DNA of 16,992 bases from Bacillota bacterium (GTDB lineage: Bacteria > Bacillota > Clostridia > Peptostreptococcales > Anaerovoracaceae), in NCBI GenBank assembly GCA_019420305.1, contig JAHZHL010000019.1, positions 5,099 to 22,090 on the forward strand. The letters run 5' to 3'. A model generated the notes under the pieces. It was given only the letters and a program-made list of their open reading frames with translations, made no database searches and was not told the DNA's origin. This document shows, piece after piece, positions 5,719 to 13,869 of the stretch. Numbering within the stretch: the first letter of the stretch is position 1; each line of letters starts with the position of its first letter. The translations under genes were made by a program, and so were the position numbers.

Positions 5719-7731
5719 ATGAAATATATTGACGTAGTCATTGACAATAAAAGTGAGCATACGGATACATTCTATACCTATGGATGCGAACAGGAGGAGG
5801 TAAGCGTCGGGCAGAAAGTGCGCGTTCCCTTCGGACAGGGAAACCGGATTCGGGACGCCTATGTGTTTCGTGTTCTGGAAAAACCGCGGCAGGAATACAA
5901 AAATCTGAAATACGCGGAATCACTAGATGAGGAAATCTGCCTGACCGAGGAGATGATCCGCACCTGCATCTGGATGCGCCGCAGATATCTTTGCAAATAT
6001 ATTGACGCGGTTCGGTGCTTTATACCGGTGGGAAGCAAGTCCAAAAGGGGAAAGCAGCGAAATCCCTATAAAGACGCAGAAGGGGATCCGCAGCCGGCTC
6101 CGGATCTGACAGAAGAACAGCAGGCGGTTCTGCGGCCTGTCGGGCAGGCCATAAAAAGCGGCAGGCACAGGAGATTCCTGCTTTATGGAGTTACCGGAAG
6201 CGGAAAAACCGAAGTGTACATGCGCGCGGCACAGCAGTGCCTTCTTTCGGGAAAACAGGCGATTATGCTTGTCCCTGAGATCTCTCTGACCGCGCAGGTG
6301 ATTGATCGCTTTATCGGGAGATTCGGGGCGGAACAGATTGCGGTCCTGCACAGCCGCCTTTCCCAGGGAGAACGGTACGACGAATGGATGCGCATCAAAA
6401 GTGGAAAAGTAAAAATTGTAATCGGAGCGAGATCCGCGGTTTTCGCTCCGCTTCAGAAAATCGGGCTGATTGTTCTTGATGAGGAGCATGAAGCAACATA
6501 TAAATCCGATATGACGCCAAAGTATGATACCGTCGAGGTTGCGCTGAAGCGGCTGCAGGAGCATAAAGGCGTGCTGATCTGCGGCAGCGCGACTCCGGGG
6601 ATTTCTACCTACTATCGATCGGAAGAGGGGATTTTTCAACGTCTGGAACTGACAAAACGTTATAACCGGACGGAACTGCCGGGGGTATCGGTGGTTGATA
6701 TGCGGAAAGAATTGAAGGCGGGAAATAAAACGATGCTGAGCCGGGAGCTTTTCCGGGAAATGACCGAGGCTCTTGAAAAAAAGCAGCAGGTGATCCTGTT
6801 TCTGAACAGGCGGGGATATTCCACTTTTATTGCCTGCAGAGAGTGCGGCATGGTGATGCGATGTCCGGACTGCGGAATTTCGCTTACGTATCACAAAGAG
6901 GAAAACCGGGCAGTTTGTCATTATTGCGGTCATGAAGAGCCGCTGCCGATGATCTGTCCTCAGTGCGGAAGTTCGTATATCCGGCACTTTGGCGCGGGAA
7001 CAGAAAAAGTGGAAGAAGCGGTTTCGGAGATGTTTCCTGACAGCAGGACGGAGCGCTTGGATCTGGACTCGACAAAAAGAAAGGGAAGCATTGAGCGGAT
7101 TTTAAATCGGTTCCGCAAGGGAAGCATCGATATCCTCATTGGAACCCAGCTGGTGGCAAAAGGTCTGGATTTCCGCAATGTCGGGCTGGTCGGCATTATT
7201 TCTGCGGATGTGACGCTGAATATTCCGGATTTTCGGTCGCCGGAGCGCACGTTCCAGCTGATTACGCAGGCCGCGGGCAGAGCCGGCAGGGGTGAGGAGA
7301 AAGGCCGGGTGATTATCCAGTCGTACACACCGGATAATTACGCGGTGCAGCTTGCTTCCAGGCAGGACTACAGGGAATTTTACGAGGCGGAAATAAAGAT
7401 TCGCGGTTATATGGAATATCCGCCTTACAGCGATCTGGTACAGATTGTGTTTTCTTCAAAGGAAGAAGCGCAGGCAAAACGCGGCGCGAATCTTTGGTTT
7501 GAGGAAATCCGGAGCAGGCTTGAAACGGAACAGGAAGGCTGTCTTTTCCGGCCGCAGGCGGCGCCGATGAAGAAACTTAAAGAGCACTACCGCTACAGCA
7601 TGATGCTGAAATGCCCCAGGGGAAAACGGCAGATATATACAGCTATGCTGGGGGAAATAAAAGAAAAGGAAAAGACGCAGAAAAAAAACTATACGGTGGC
7701 GATTGATATCAATCCGTACAGTTTTATATAA
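5719..7731 (+). CDS. priA: Primosomal replication-restart helicase PriA, apparently without winged-helix domain
   Basis: PriA binds stalled forks and reloads the replicative helicase. The 670-residue chain holds the 3'-DNA-end binding domain (about 1-105, with VRVPFG), Walker A GVTGSGKT at 157-164, the DEEH box at 254-257, and helicase motifs GSATPG, FLNRRGYS, GTQLVAKGLDF and QAAGRAGR. Eight zinc cysteines (373, 376, 382, 385, 400, 403, 413, 416) sit in the CRECG...CPQCG module, and a normal C-terminal domain ends the chain. Oddity: between FIPVGSK (about 101-107) and LTEEQQAV (130-137) there are only about 25 low-complexity residues where Escherichia coli and Bacillus PriA carry a winged-helix domain. 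The Walker lysine falls at residue 163 against 230 in E. coli. The ribosome binding site AAGGGAAG is modest. The gene lies 8 bases after asnA and 16 before def. Confidence 0.96.
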   Translation: MKYIDVVIDNKSEHTDTFYTYGCEQEEVSVGQKVRVPFGQGNRIRDAYVFRVLEKPRQEYKNLKYAESLDEEICLTEEMIRTCIWMRRRYLCKYIDAVRCFIPVGSKSKRGKQRNPYKDAEGDPQPAPDLTEEQQAVLRPVGQAIKSGRHRRFLLYGVTGSGKTEVYMRAAQQCLLSGKQAIMLVPEISLTAQVIDRFIGRFGAEQIAVLHSRLSQGERYDEWMRIKSGKVKIVIGARSAVFAPLQKIGLIVLDEEHEATYKSDMTPKYDTVEVALKRLQEHKGVLICGSATPGISTYYRSEEGIFQRLELTKRYNRTELPGVSVVDMRKELKAGNKTMLSRELFREMTEALEKKQQVILFLNRRGYSTFIACRECGMVMRCPDCGISLTYHKEENRAVCHYCGHEEPLPMICPQCGSSYIRHFGAGTEKVEEAVSEMFPDSRTERLDLDSTKRKGSIERILNRFRKGSIDILIGTQLVAKGLDFRNVGLVGIISADVTLNIPDFRSPERTFQLITQAAGRAGRGEEKGRVIIQSYTPDNYAVQLASRQDYREFYEAEIKIRGYMEYPPYSDLVQIVFSSKEEAQAKRGANLWFEEIRSRLETEQEGCLFRPQAAPMKKLKEHYRYSMMLKCPRGKRQIYTAMLGEIKEKEKTQKKNYTVAIDINPYSFI

Positions 7732-7747
7732 ATAATGGAGGAATGAC

Positions 7748-8218
7748 ATGGCATTAAGGAACATTGTAGTTGAAGGTGATCCGATTTTGAGAAAACGTTG
7801 CAGGGAAGTAGAAGAGGTGAACGATCGGATTCGGATGGTACTGGATGATATGGTGGAAACTATGCGGGAAGCGGGAGGCGTCGGTCTTGCGGCTCCGCAG
7901 ATCGGCATGATGCGACGCATGTTTGTGGCAGAACCGGAAGAAGGGAAGGTCTACTATATGGTAAACCCTGAGATTCTGCAGGCGGAAGGCAGTCAGACGG
8001 GTGAAGAAGGCTGTCTCAGTGTCCCGGGATACCAGGGCACCGTGGAGCGGCCGGAGAGAATCCGGATAAAAGCGTTGGACAGAGAAGGCCGCATGCAGGA
8101 ATATGAACTGGAAGGATTTGGCGCTGTGGTGATGTGCCATGAATTTGACCATCTGGAAGGCATTTTGTATACGGACAAAGCGGAGCGTGTTTACGAGATT
8201 ACAGAAGAAGAGGCTTAG
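7748..8218 (+). CDS. def: Peptide deformylase
   Basis: The enzyme removes the N-formyl group from nascent proteins at the ribosome. All three metal-site motifs are intact in this 156-residue protein: GGVGLAAPQIG (43-53), EGCLSVPG (87-94) with metal ligand Cys89, and HEFDHLEG (131-138) with ligands His131 and His135 and catalytic Glu132. Length and motif spacing fit the short type 1 deformylases. GGAGG at 7737-7741 is 6 bases from ATG 7748. It sits next to fmt, which adds the same formyl group to initiator tRNA, with just three bases between them; this pairing is conserved across bacteria. The last residues (ITEEEA) are acidic and without special features. Confidence 0.97.
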   Translation: MALRNIVVEGDPILRKRCREVEEVNDRIRMVLDDMVETMREAGGVGLAAPQIGMMRRMFVAEPEEGKVYYMVNPEILQAEGSQTGEEGCLSVPGYQGTVERPERIRIKALDREGRMQEYELEGFGAVVMCHEFDHLEGILYTDKAERVYEITEEEA

Positions 8219-8221
8219 AAA

Positions 8222-9151
8222 ATGAAAATTGTTTATATGGGAACCCCGGATTTCGCGGTTCCCGCGCTTGCGGCACTGGCAGAGGCGGGCCATGAAATCG
8301 GTTATGTGGTAACGCAGCCGGACGCGGTAAGAGACCGGGGGAAAAAGGTGAAACAGACACCGGTAAAGGAAAAGGCTCTGGAATTGGGATTGAATGTGCT
8401 ACAGCCGGAAAAAATAAAACGGAACGCTGAATTCTTTGAACGCATAAAAGCGTATCAGCCGGATCTGATCGCGGTAGCCGCCTACGGGCAGATCCTGCCG
8501 AAGGAAATTCTGGAGATTCCTTCGCTTGGGTGTGTAAATATTCACGGCTCGCTGTTGCCCCGTTTTCGGGGAGCGGCTCCGATTCAGAGAGCGATTCTGG
8601 AAGGGGATGAGGAAACCGGAATTACTCTGATGTTTATGGAGGAAGGATTGGATACGGGAGCGATGATCGCAAAGCGGAAAACGCTGATCGGAACCAAGAA
8701 TGCCGCACAGCTTCATGACGAACTGTCGCAGATGGGGGCGGAACTCCTGGTTGATACGCTGCCGTTGCTGCAGGAAGGAAAGATCGAGGCTATTCCGCAG
8801 AATGACAAGGAAGCCACTTATGCGCCAATGATTTCGAAAAAAGACGGGCAGATCGATTTTCACAGAACACCGGACGAAATCGAACGGCAGATTCGGGCGT
8901 TTGATCCATGGCCGGGCGCGTTTACAACCTACAAGGGGAAACTTTTCAAGATCTGGAAAGCATCTGTATCAGATACGGAAAATTCTGCGGAACCGGGTAC
9001 GATTACCGATGTTTCGGATCAGGGAATCGCGATTTCCGCGGGAGGCGGTACTCTGATTGCGGAGGTCATCCAGGTACCTGGGAAAAAACGAATGGCAGCC
9101 GCGGACTATTTAAAGGGTAACAGCATTGAAAAGTACAGCGTTTTAGGATAA
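8222..9151 (+). CDS. fmt: Methionyl-tRNA formyltransferase
   Basis: Fmt transfers a formyl group from 10-formyl-tetrahydrofolate to initiator Met-tRNA. The 309-residue length is standard. The N-terminal Rossmann domain opens with IVYMGTPDFAVPAL. The catalytic triad falls at Asn106, His108 and Asp144, the same numbers as in E. coli, inside NIHGSLLPRFRGAAPI and MEEGLDTG. The linker contains KKDGQIDF, and the C-terminal OB-like domain includes the DPWPGAFT segment and ends about residue 300. The start lies three bases after the def stop, so translation is probably coupled. The 3' end of the gene carries a candidate promoter for the next gene. Nothing unusual is visible. Confidence 0.97.
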   Translation: MKIVYMGTPDFAVPALAALAEAGHEIGYVVTQPDAVRDRGKKVKQTPVKEKALELGLNVLQPEKIKRNAEFFERIKAYQPDLIAVAAYGQILPKEILEIPSLGCVNIHGSLLPRFRGAAPIQRAILEGDEETGITLMFMEEGLDTGAMIAKRKTLIGTKNAAQLHDELSQMGAELLVDTLPLLQEGKIEAIPQNDKEATYAPMISKKDGQIDFHRTPDEIERQIRAFDPWPGAFTTYKGKLFKIWKASVSDTENSAEPGTITDVSDQGIAISAGGGTLIAEVIQVPGKKRMAAADYLKGNSIEKYSVLG

Positions 9152-9154
9152 AAT
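9126..9154 (+). promoter_or_regulatory. Candidate internal promoter at the end of fmt
   Basis: TTGAAA (9126-9131) and TAAAAT (9149-9154) are separated by exactly 17 bases. Transcription would start near 9161, just ahead of the strong AAGGAGGGGG ribosome binding site (about 9166-9175) of the peptidase gene. This would let the second half of the operon be expressed independently of priA-def-fmt. Confidence 0.45.
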
Positions 9155-9183
9155 AGAGAACATGAAAAGGAGGGGGATAGAGT

Positions 9184-9891
9184 ATGCCGATGTTTGGGAT
9201 GTTTGACCCTACTGTGATTCTGCTGATCCCGGCGATATTACTGACCATCTACGCGCAGGGAAAAGTACAGAGGGCGTATCGGTCGTTTTCAAAAGTTGCG
9301 AACCGCAGGGGAATCACCGGAGCGCAGGCGGCCAGGCGGGTACTTGACGCAAATGGCCTTTCGCATGTGCGCATTGAAATGACAGGGGGCACACTGACGG
9401 ATCATTACGATCCAAAGGGGCAGGTTATGCGTCTTTCTTCGCAGGTTTACAACGGTGCCAGTATTGCCTCCGTGAGCATTGCGGCGCATGAATCCGGGCA
9501 TGCGATTCAGCATGGGACAGGCTACGGACTGCTGTCTTTCCGGAATGCGATCGTTCCGCTGGTCAATGTAGTGTCAAATCTTTCGTGGCCGCTTTTGATT
9601 GTGGGAATTCTTATTTCCAGTACAGGGCGGGTTGCCACAGGAAATTTAATTTTTGATATTGGGATTCTTTTTTTCGCGGGAGTTGTGCTGTTTCATCTGG
9701 TGACGCTGCCGGTGGAGCTAAATGCCAGCAGCAGAGCGATTGTCCAGCTTCAGCAGCTTGGCATCGTGGGATCGGATGAGGTGCGCGGCGCGAAAAAGGT
9801 CCTTTCCGCAGCGGCCATGACCTATGTGGCAGCGCTTGCAACAGCCGTTTTAAACTTAGTTCGATTACTATTGATTAGGGGGCGTGATTGA
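9184..9891 (+). CDS. Zinc membrane metallopeptidase of the YugP family
   Basis: This 235-residue protein matches the neutral zinc metallopeptidase family PF04298 (Bacillus YugP). The N-terminal helix (about 8-24) is followed by a soluble segment with the zinc motif HESGH at 102-106 (AAHESGHAIQH). Two long hydrophobic stretches follow at about 126-147 and 155-176, then the conserved PVELNASSRA (176-185) whose glutamate may complete the metal site, and a last helix at about 210-230. Substrate and physiological role are unknown for the family. Its regular place between fmt and rsmB in clostridial genomes suggests a housekeeping or membrane quality-control role, which is inference. The ribosome binding site is very strong. 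The stop overlaps the possible TTG start of rsmB. Confidence 0.88.
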   Translation: MPMFGMFDPTVILLIPAILLTIYAQGKVQRAYRSFSKVANRRGITGAQAARRVLDANGLSHVRIEMTGGTLTDHYDPKGQVMRLSSQVYNGASIASVSIAAHESGHAIQHGTGYGLLSFRNAIVPLVNVVSNLSWPLLIVGILISSTGRVATGNLIFDIGILFFAGVVLFHLVTLPVELNASSRAIVQLQQLGIVGSDEVRGAKKVLSAAAMTYVAALATAVLNLVRLLLIRGRD

Positions 9892-9893
9892 TT

Positions 9894-11186
9894 ATGGACG
9901 CAAACAGAAAAACCGCTTATTTGACACTTATGGATGTGGAGTCGAAGAAATCGTATTCCAATATTGCTTTAAACCATCAGATTATCTGCAACAGGCCGGA
10001 ATCGCCGGGATTTGTCCGTGAACTGGTCTACGGCGTGCTGGAAAACAAACTGCTGCTGGATTATTATATCAGCCTGCTGGTTCCTTCCGGCGCGGATTCT
10101 CTTAAATCCAGCGATCGGACTGTCCTGCGGATGGGTCTTTATCAGCTGGGTTATATGGATTCGGTTCCGGAATACGCCGCGGTAAATGAAAGTGTGATTC
10201 TGGCAAAAAGGTACTGCAGAGGCAGGGACGGATTTATCAACGGTGTGCTGAGGAGTTATCTGAATCAGAGACTGTCACTGAAACTGCCGGATCGGGCAGA
10301 GGATGAGATCAGGCATCTGTCGGTTCGTTATTCGTACGCGCCGTGGATTATTGAACTCTGGCTGGAACAGTATAAAGTGGAGTTTGTAGAAGAACTTCTG
10401 AAAGCGGGAAATGAAACGCCGCCGATGACGATCCGGCTCAACTGGCTCCGGATTATAAAAGAAGATTTAATTCGAGTGCTGGAGGAGAAGGGCTATGAAG
10501 TCCAGGAGGGTGAACTGTGCCAGAATGCGCTGCACGTAAAGGGCGGAAATCTGCTGGCAACCGAGCTGTACAAAGACGGGTTGTTTTCTGTGCAGGATGA
10601 AAGCTCCATGCTGGTGGCGGAAAAGCTTGATCCGAAACATGGAGAGCTGATTATGGATGTGTGCGCGGCTCCGGGAGGCAAAACGATGGCCATTGCCGAA
10701 AGGATGAATAACACCGGAAAAATCATCGCTTCTGATATTTACAGAAGGAAGCTGGATCTTGTGGATAAAGAAGCGGAGCGCCTGGGCGTAACCAATGTAG
10801 AGACACGATCCTGGGACGCGACCAGGGTGGACTCTTCTCTGGTACAGAAAGCGGATCGGGTTCTGGTGGATGTGCCGTGTTCCGGTCTGGGTGTTGTAAG
10901 AAGAAAACCGGAAATCAAATATAAAGAAAAGACGCATGAACTGGAGCTCCTTCCGAAGAAACAGCTGGCCATCCTGTCGGCGTCTTCCCAGTATGTAAAA
11001 CCCGGCGGGACGCTGCTTTACAGCACATGTACAATTAACCCATATGAGAATCAGCGGGTTATAGCAGATTTCCTGAAAAAGAATCCAAGCTTTAAGAAGG
11101 AAGAGGCGATTCAGCTGCTGCCAAATGTAAATAACAGCGACGGGTTCTTTATCTGTGTGATGAAAAAGAACGAGAATCTGGTTTAA
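9894..11186 (+). CDS. rsmB: 16S rRNA (cytosine-C5) methyltransferase RsmB
   Basis: RsmB methylates C967 (E. coli numbering) of 16S rRNA. With the ATG at 9894 it has 430 residues. An N-terminal NusB-like RNA-binding helical domain (about 1-135, with the VRELVYGVLENKLLLDYYI and VNESVILAKRY blocks) precedes the SAM-dependent catalytic domain. Motif I DVCAAPGGKT lies at 255-264. The two cysteines of the m5C mechanism are Cys329 in VDVPCSGLG and catalytic Cys379 in LYSTCTINPYEN. The start is ambiguous: a TTG at 9888 overlaps the previous stop and is 5 bases from AGGGGG (9877-9882), while ATG 9894 is 11 bases away. In most relatives the next gene is rlmN; here it is stp, only 24 bases on. Confidence 0.95.
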   Translation: MDANRKTAYLTLMDVESKKSYSNIALNHQIICNRPESPGFVRELVYGVLENKLLLDYYISLLVPSGADSLKSSDRTVLRMGLYQLGYMDSVPEYAAVNESVILAKRYCRGRDGFINGVLRSYLNQRLSLKLPDRAEDEIRHLSVRYSYAPWIIELWLEQYKVEFVEELLKAGNETPPMTIRLNWLRIIKEDLIRVLEEKGYEVQEGELCQNALHVKGGNLLATELYKDGLFSVQDESSMLVAEKLDPKHGELIMDVCAAPGGKTMAIAERMNNTGKIIASDIYRRKLDLVDKEAERLGVTNVETRSWDATRVDSSLVQKADRVLVDVPCSGLGVVRRKPEIKYKEKTHELELLPKKQLAILSASSQYVKPGGTLLYSTCTINPYENQRVIADFLKKNPSFKKEEAIQLLPNVNNSDGFFICVMKKNENLV

Positions 11187-11210
11187 GGAGCCTCTTTAAG
11201 GGAGAACTAT

Positions 11211-11939
11211 ATGGCGCAAATAGGATTTAAAAGCAATGCCGGTGTGATCCGGGATAATAATGAAGACGCGTGTTTTGTCATACCGAGCCATGATGTTTAT
11301 GTAGTGGCGGACGGAGTGGGCGGAAATAATGCGGGAGAGATTGCCAGCAGAACCGCGGTTCGGGGGATCGCGGAATATGTAGATGAGAACCCGATAAGCG
11401 AATGCGCGGATGCGGAAGCAATCCGCGAATATTTCGCGCGCTGCCTGAACCTGGTGAATGAGGAAATCTATCAAACCGGGAAAAAACATAAAGAAAATAA
11501 AGGAATGGCGACCACTGTTGTAATCGCTTATATCCGGGGAGATACCGCCTATGTGATCAATGTGGGAGACAGCAGAGCCTATCGTTTTCGGAATGGCTCT
11601 CTCCTGCAGCTCACAGAGGATCATACTTATGTGAATGAACTGCTCAAAAGCGGAGTGATTACGGCAGATGAAGCGAGATCTCACAGCCAGAAAAACGTGA
11701 TTACACGTGCGGTAGGGGCGGAACGTTCTGTTCGGGCAGATTTTTTTCAGGCCGGTCTGGAAAAAAACGATATTCTTATGCTCTGTTCGGACGGGCTTTA
11801 CGGGGAAGTGAACGAGCAGAAGCTGAGCGAGATACTGGGCAAAAAAGATACAATGTCGGTTACCTGCGCGCATCTGGTGGACGAGGCGATACGATGCGGG
11901 GGCAGAGATAATATCACCGTAATTTGTTTGAAGATATAG
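11211..11939 (+). CDS. stp: PP2C-type serine/threonine protein phosphatase (Stp/PrpC)
   Basis: This 242-residue PPM phosphatase is the partner of the PASTA kinase encoded next and reverses its phosphorylations. Its motifs in order are GVIRDNNEDA (11-20), VVADGVGGNNAGEIAS (31-46) with metal ligands Asp34 and Gly35, GMATTVV (98-104), VGDSRAYRF (118-126), LTEDHTYVNELLKSG (134-148), NVITRAVGAE (162-171), CSDGLYGEV (192-200) with metal ligand Asp194, and GGRDNITV (230-237) with Asp233. All metal-binding aspartates are present. The usual methionine of ADGMGG is valine here, a mild change. The start has AAGGGAGA a few bases upstream, and 13 bases separate its stop from pknB. It has no membrane segment and should be cytoplasmic. 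Confidence 0.96.
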   Translation: MAQIGFKSNAGVIRDNNEDACFVIPSHDVYVVADGVGGNNAGEIASRTAVRGIAEYVDENPISECADAEAIREYFARCLNLVNEEIYQTGKKHKENKGMATTVVIAYIRGDTAYVINVGDSRAYRFRNGSLLQLTEDHTYVNELLKSGVITADEARSHSQKNVITRAVGAERSVRADFFQAGLEKNDILMLCSDGLYGEVNEQKLSEILGKKDTMSVTCAHLVDEAIRCGGRDNITVICLKI

Positions 11940-11952
11940 AGGGAGGACAAGG

Positions 11953-13869
11953 ATGAGCAGTAAGATATTGGCAGGGAGGTATGAGCTGTTTGAAAAAATC
12001 GGTGAAGGCGGGATGTCAGTTGTTTACAAAGCAAAAGACAGATTGCTGAACCGATACGTTGCCATAAAAGTATTAAAGCCGGAATTTATTAAGGATCAGA
12101 AATTTATTGAGAGCTTCCGGCGGGAATCGCAGGCGGCTGCCAGCCTGTCCCACCCGAATATCGTAAATATCTTCGATGTAGGGCAGGAAGGAAATATTCA
12201 TTATATTGTAATGGAACTGGTGGAAGGCAGAACGCTTAGTGAACTGATCCATGAAACCGGCCCGCTTCCTTATCAGCGGGTGATCGAATTGACGAAGCAG
12301 ATTGCGGCGGCGCTGAGCGTCGCCCATAAGCATCAGATTATCCACCGGGATGTCAAGCCGCATAATGTGCTGATTACTTCTGATGGAACCGCGAAAATCA
12401 CAGACTTTGGAATCGCGAAAGCCATGAACTCTTCCACGATTGTGGACACGACTGGAGGAGGTATTATGGGTTCGGTGCATTACTTTTCTCCGGAACAGGC
12501 CAGAGGCGGTTATGTAGATGAAAAATCAGATATTTATTCTCTGGGGATTGTAATGTACGAGATGCTGACCGGAAGGGTTCCGTTTGACGGCGACAATCCG
12601 GTTAATATCGCGCTGATGCATATTAATAGTGAAATGGTGCCGCCATCAAAGCTGATTGCCGGAATTCCGCCGGCACTGGAACGGATTGTTTTAAAGGCGA
12701 CGGATAAATATCAGACTAATCGGTTCGCCAGTGCGGATGAACTGATTCAGGCGCTGGACAATCTGGAATTTGTCGGAAGCGTGGTCGGCGATTCCATGTT
12801 TATGGCCTCTGCGGACACCCAGCAGGCAAACGCGCAGGACAGACCGATTGTGGAGCCGGATTACGACGATGAGGAAGATGACGATTACGATGAGCCCGAG
12901 AAAAAGAAAAAGAAGCTGAGCAAGAAGCAGAAGATTCTGATTGCGGTTATCGCGGCTGTGGTGGTTCTCGGAGGACTGGGGGTCGCCTATGCTCTGGGCG
13001 CGTTTGGCGGAAATACCGTGATCGTTCCAGATCTGCAGGGGAAAACGCTGCAGGAGGCAAAAGCACTGGCGGAGGAAGTCGGATTTGAAGTGGAAGAAGG
13101 TCAGCAGGTAAATGATGCGGAAATCGAGGAGGGATGTATCGTATCACAGGATCCGGAGGCAAATTCCACGGCAAAGGAAGGTACGACGATTCGGGTAAAT
13201 ATCAGTAAAGGACCGAGCAATGGGGAAGTGCCGAATGTGGTTGGCATGACTGAAGACGACGCGCGGGAAGCCCTGGCTGCGGCAGGCTTTAAAGTCGGTG
13301 ATGTCAGTCCGGGTGAAAGCGAACGGGATGAAGGAGAGGTTTATGAGCAGTCGCCGGAAGCGGGAGAAAGCGCGCCGGAGGGAAGTACCGTAGATTTGAG
13401 AATCAGCGACGGATCGTTACAGAAGGTGAAGATGCCGTACGTGATCGGTATGGATATTGATGACGCGAAGGCGGCTCTGTATGAAGCGGGTCTTAAACCG
13501 GGAAAGATCAGTTATAAGACCAGTGATGACTATGACGTCAACGAGGTAATGTCACAGCAGTACGAAGCCAATGAAGAGGTGCAGACCGGATCTTCCGTAA
13601 GGCTTACGGTCAGTGAAGGACCGGCGTCCAGAACCGTAGATCTGGAAATTGATTTCAGCGACGCGGAAAATGAAGTTTTCTATATGACAGTGACGCTTAC
13701 GGATGACTCCGGAACCAGAAAGGTAATTAATAACCAACGAAGGATTAAAAGTGATGGAAGTGAGACTGTGACGCTGGAAGGTGAAGGATCAGGAACGGTG
13801 GTGGTCATCTTTGACGGTGAAGAAGTGATGCGTGAAAGCGTTGACTTTACGAGGGGGACGATTGGCTGA
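11953..13869 (+). CDS. pknB: PASTA-domain serine/threonine protein kinase (PknB/PrkC)
   Basis: This transmembrane kinase senses muropeptides or lipid II outside and phosphorylates cell-wall, division and translation proteins inside. The kinase domain (about 10-272) has a glycine loop GEGGMSVVYKA (17-27), Lys39 in VAIKVLK, HRDVKPHN (131-138), DFG (151-153), activation-loop threonines at 166-167 in DTTGGGIMGSVHY, and SPEQARGG (179-186). A linker follows, very acidic at 301-316 then lysine-rich at 318-327, and one transmembrane helix at about 328-350. Outside are three PASTA repeats, at about 353-420, 424-487 and 492-557, each opening with a VP or MPYV-type start. A beta-rich, serine/threonine-containing tail of about 80 residues (558-638) ends the protein. 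GGGAGG is 6 bases from the ATG. The stop overlaps the rsgA start (TGATG). Confidence 0.96.
   Translation: MSSKILAGRYELFEKIGEGGMSVVYKAKDRLLNRYVAIKVLKPEFIKDQKFIESFRRESQAAASLSHPNIVNIFDVGQEGNIHYIVMELVEGRTLSELIHETGPLPYQRVIELTKQIAAALSVAHKHQIIHRDVKPHNVLITSDGTAKITDFGIAKAMNSSTIVDTTGGGIMGSVHYFSPEQARGGYVDEKSDIYSLGIVMYEMLTGRVPFDGDNPVNIALMHINSEMVPPSKLIAGIPPALERIVLKATDKYQTNRFASADELIQALDNLEFVGSVVGDSMFMASADTQQANAQDRPIVEPDYDDEEDDDYDEPEKKKKKLSKKQKILIAVIAAVVVLGGLGVAYALGAFGGNTVIVPDLQGKTLQEAKALAEEVGFEVEEGQQVNDAEIEEGCIVSQDPEANSTAKEGTTIRVNISKGPSNGEVPNVVGMTEDDAREALAAAGFKVGDVSPGESERDEGEVYEQSPEAGESAPEGSTVDLRISDGSLQKVKMPYVIGMDIDDAKAALYEAGLKPGKISYKTSDDYDVNEVMSQQYEANEEVQTGSSVRLTVSEGPASRTVDLEIDFSDAENEVFYMTVTLTDDSGTRKVINNQRRIKSDGSETVTLEGEGSGTVVVIFDGEEVMRESVDFTRGTIG

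Noticed and set aside
5923..6987. 354-residue open frame on the minus strand inside priA
   Set aside because: It is the antisense shadow of priA: low-complexity, rich in R, S, H and F, with no recognisable domain and no ribosome binding site; the plus strand holds intact helicase motifs.
7703..7732. TTGATA with TATATA or TATAAA as a promoter for def
   Set aside because: Transcription would start at about 7737-7739, inside the GGAGG ribosome binding site of def, so the message would lack a usable leader. More likely chance at the AT-rich end of priA.
11196..11873. 225-residue open frame on the minus strand opposite stp
   Set aside because: The sense frame contains every PP2C motif; the antisense product has no domain and no promoter or ribosome binding site.
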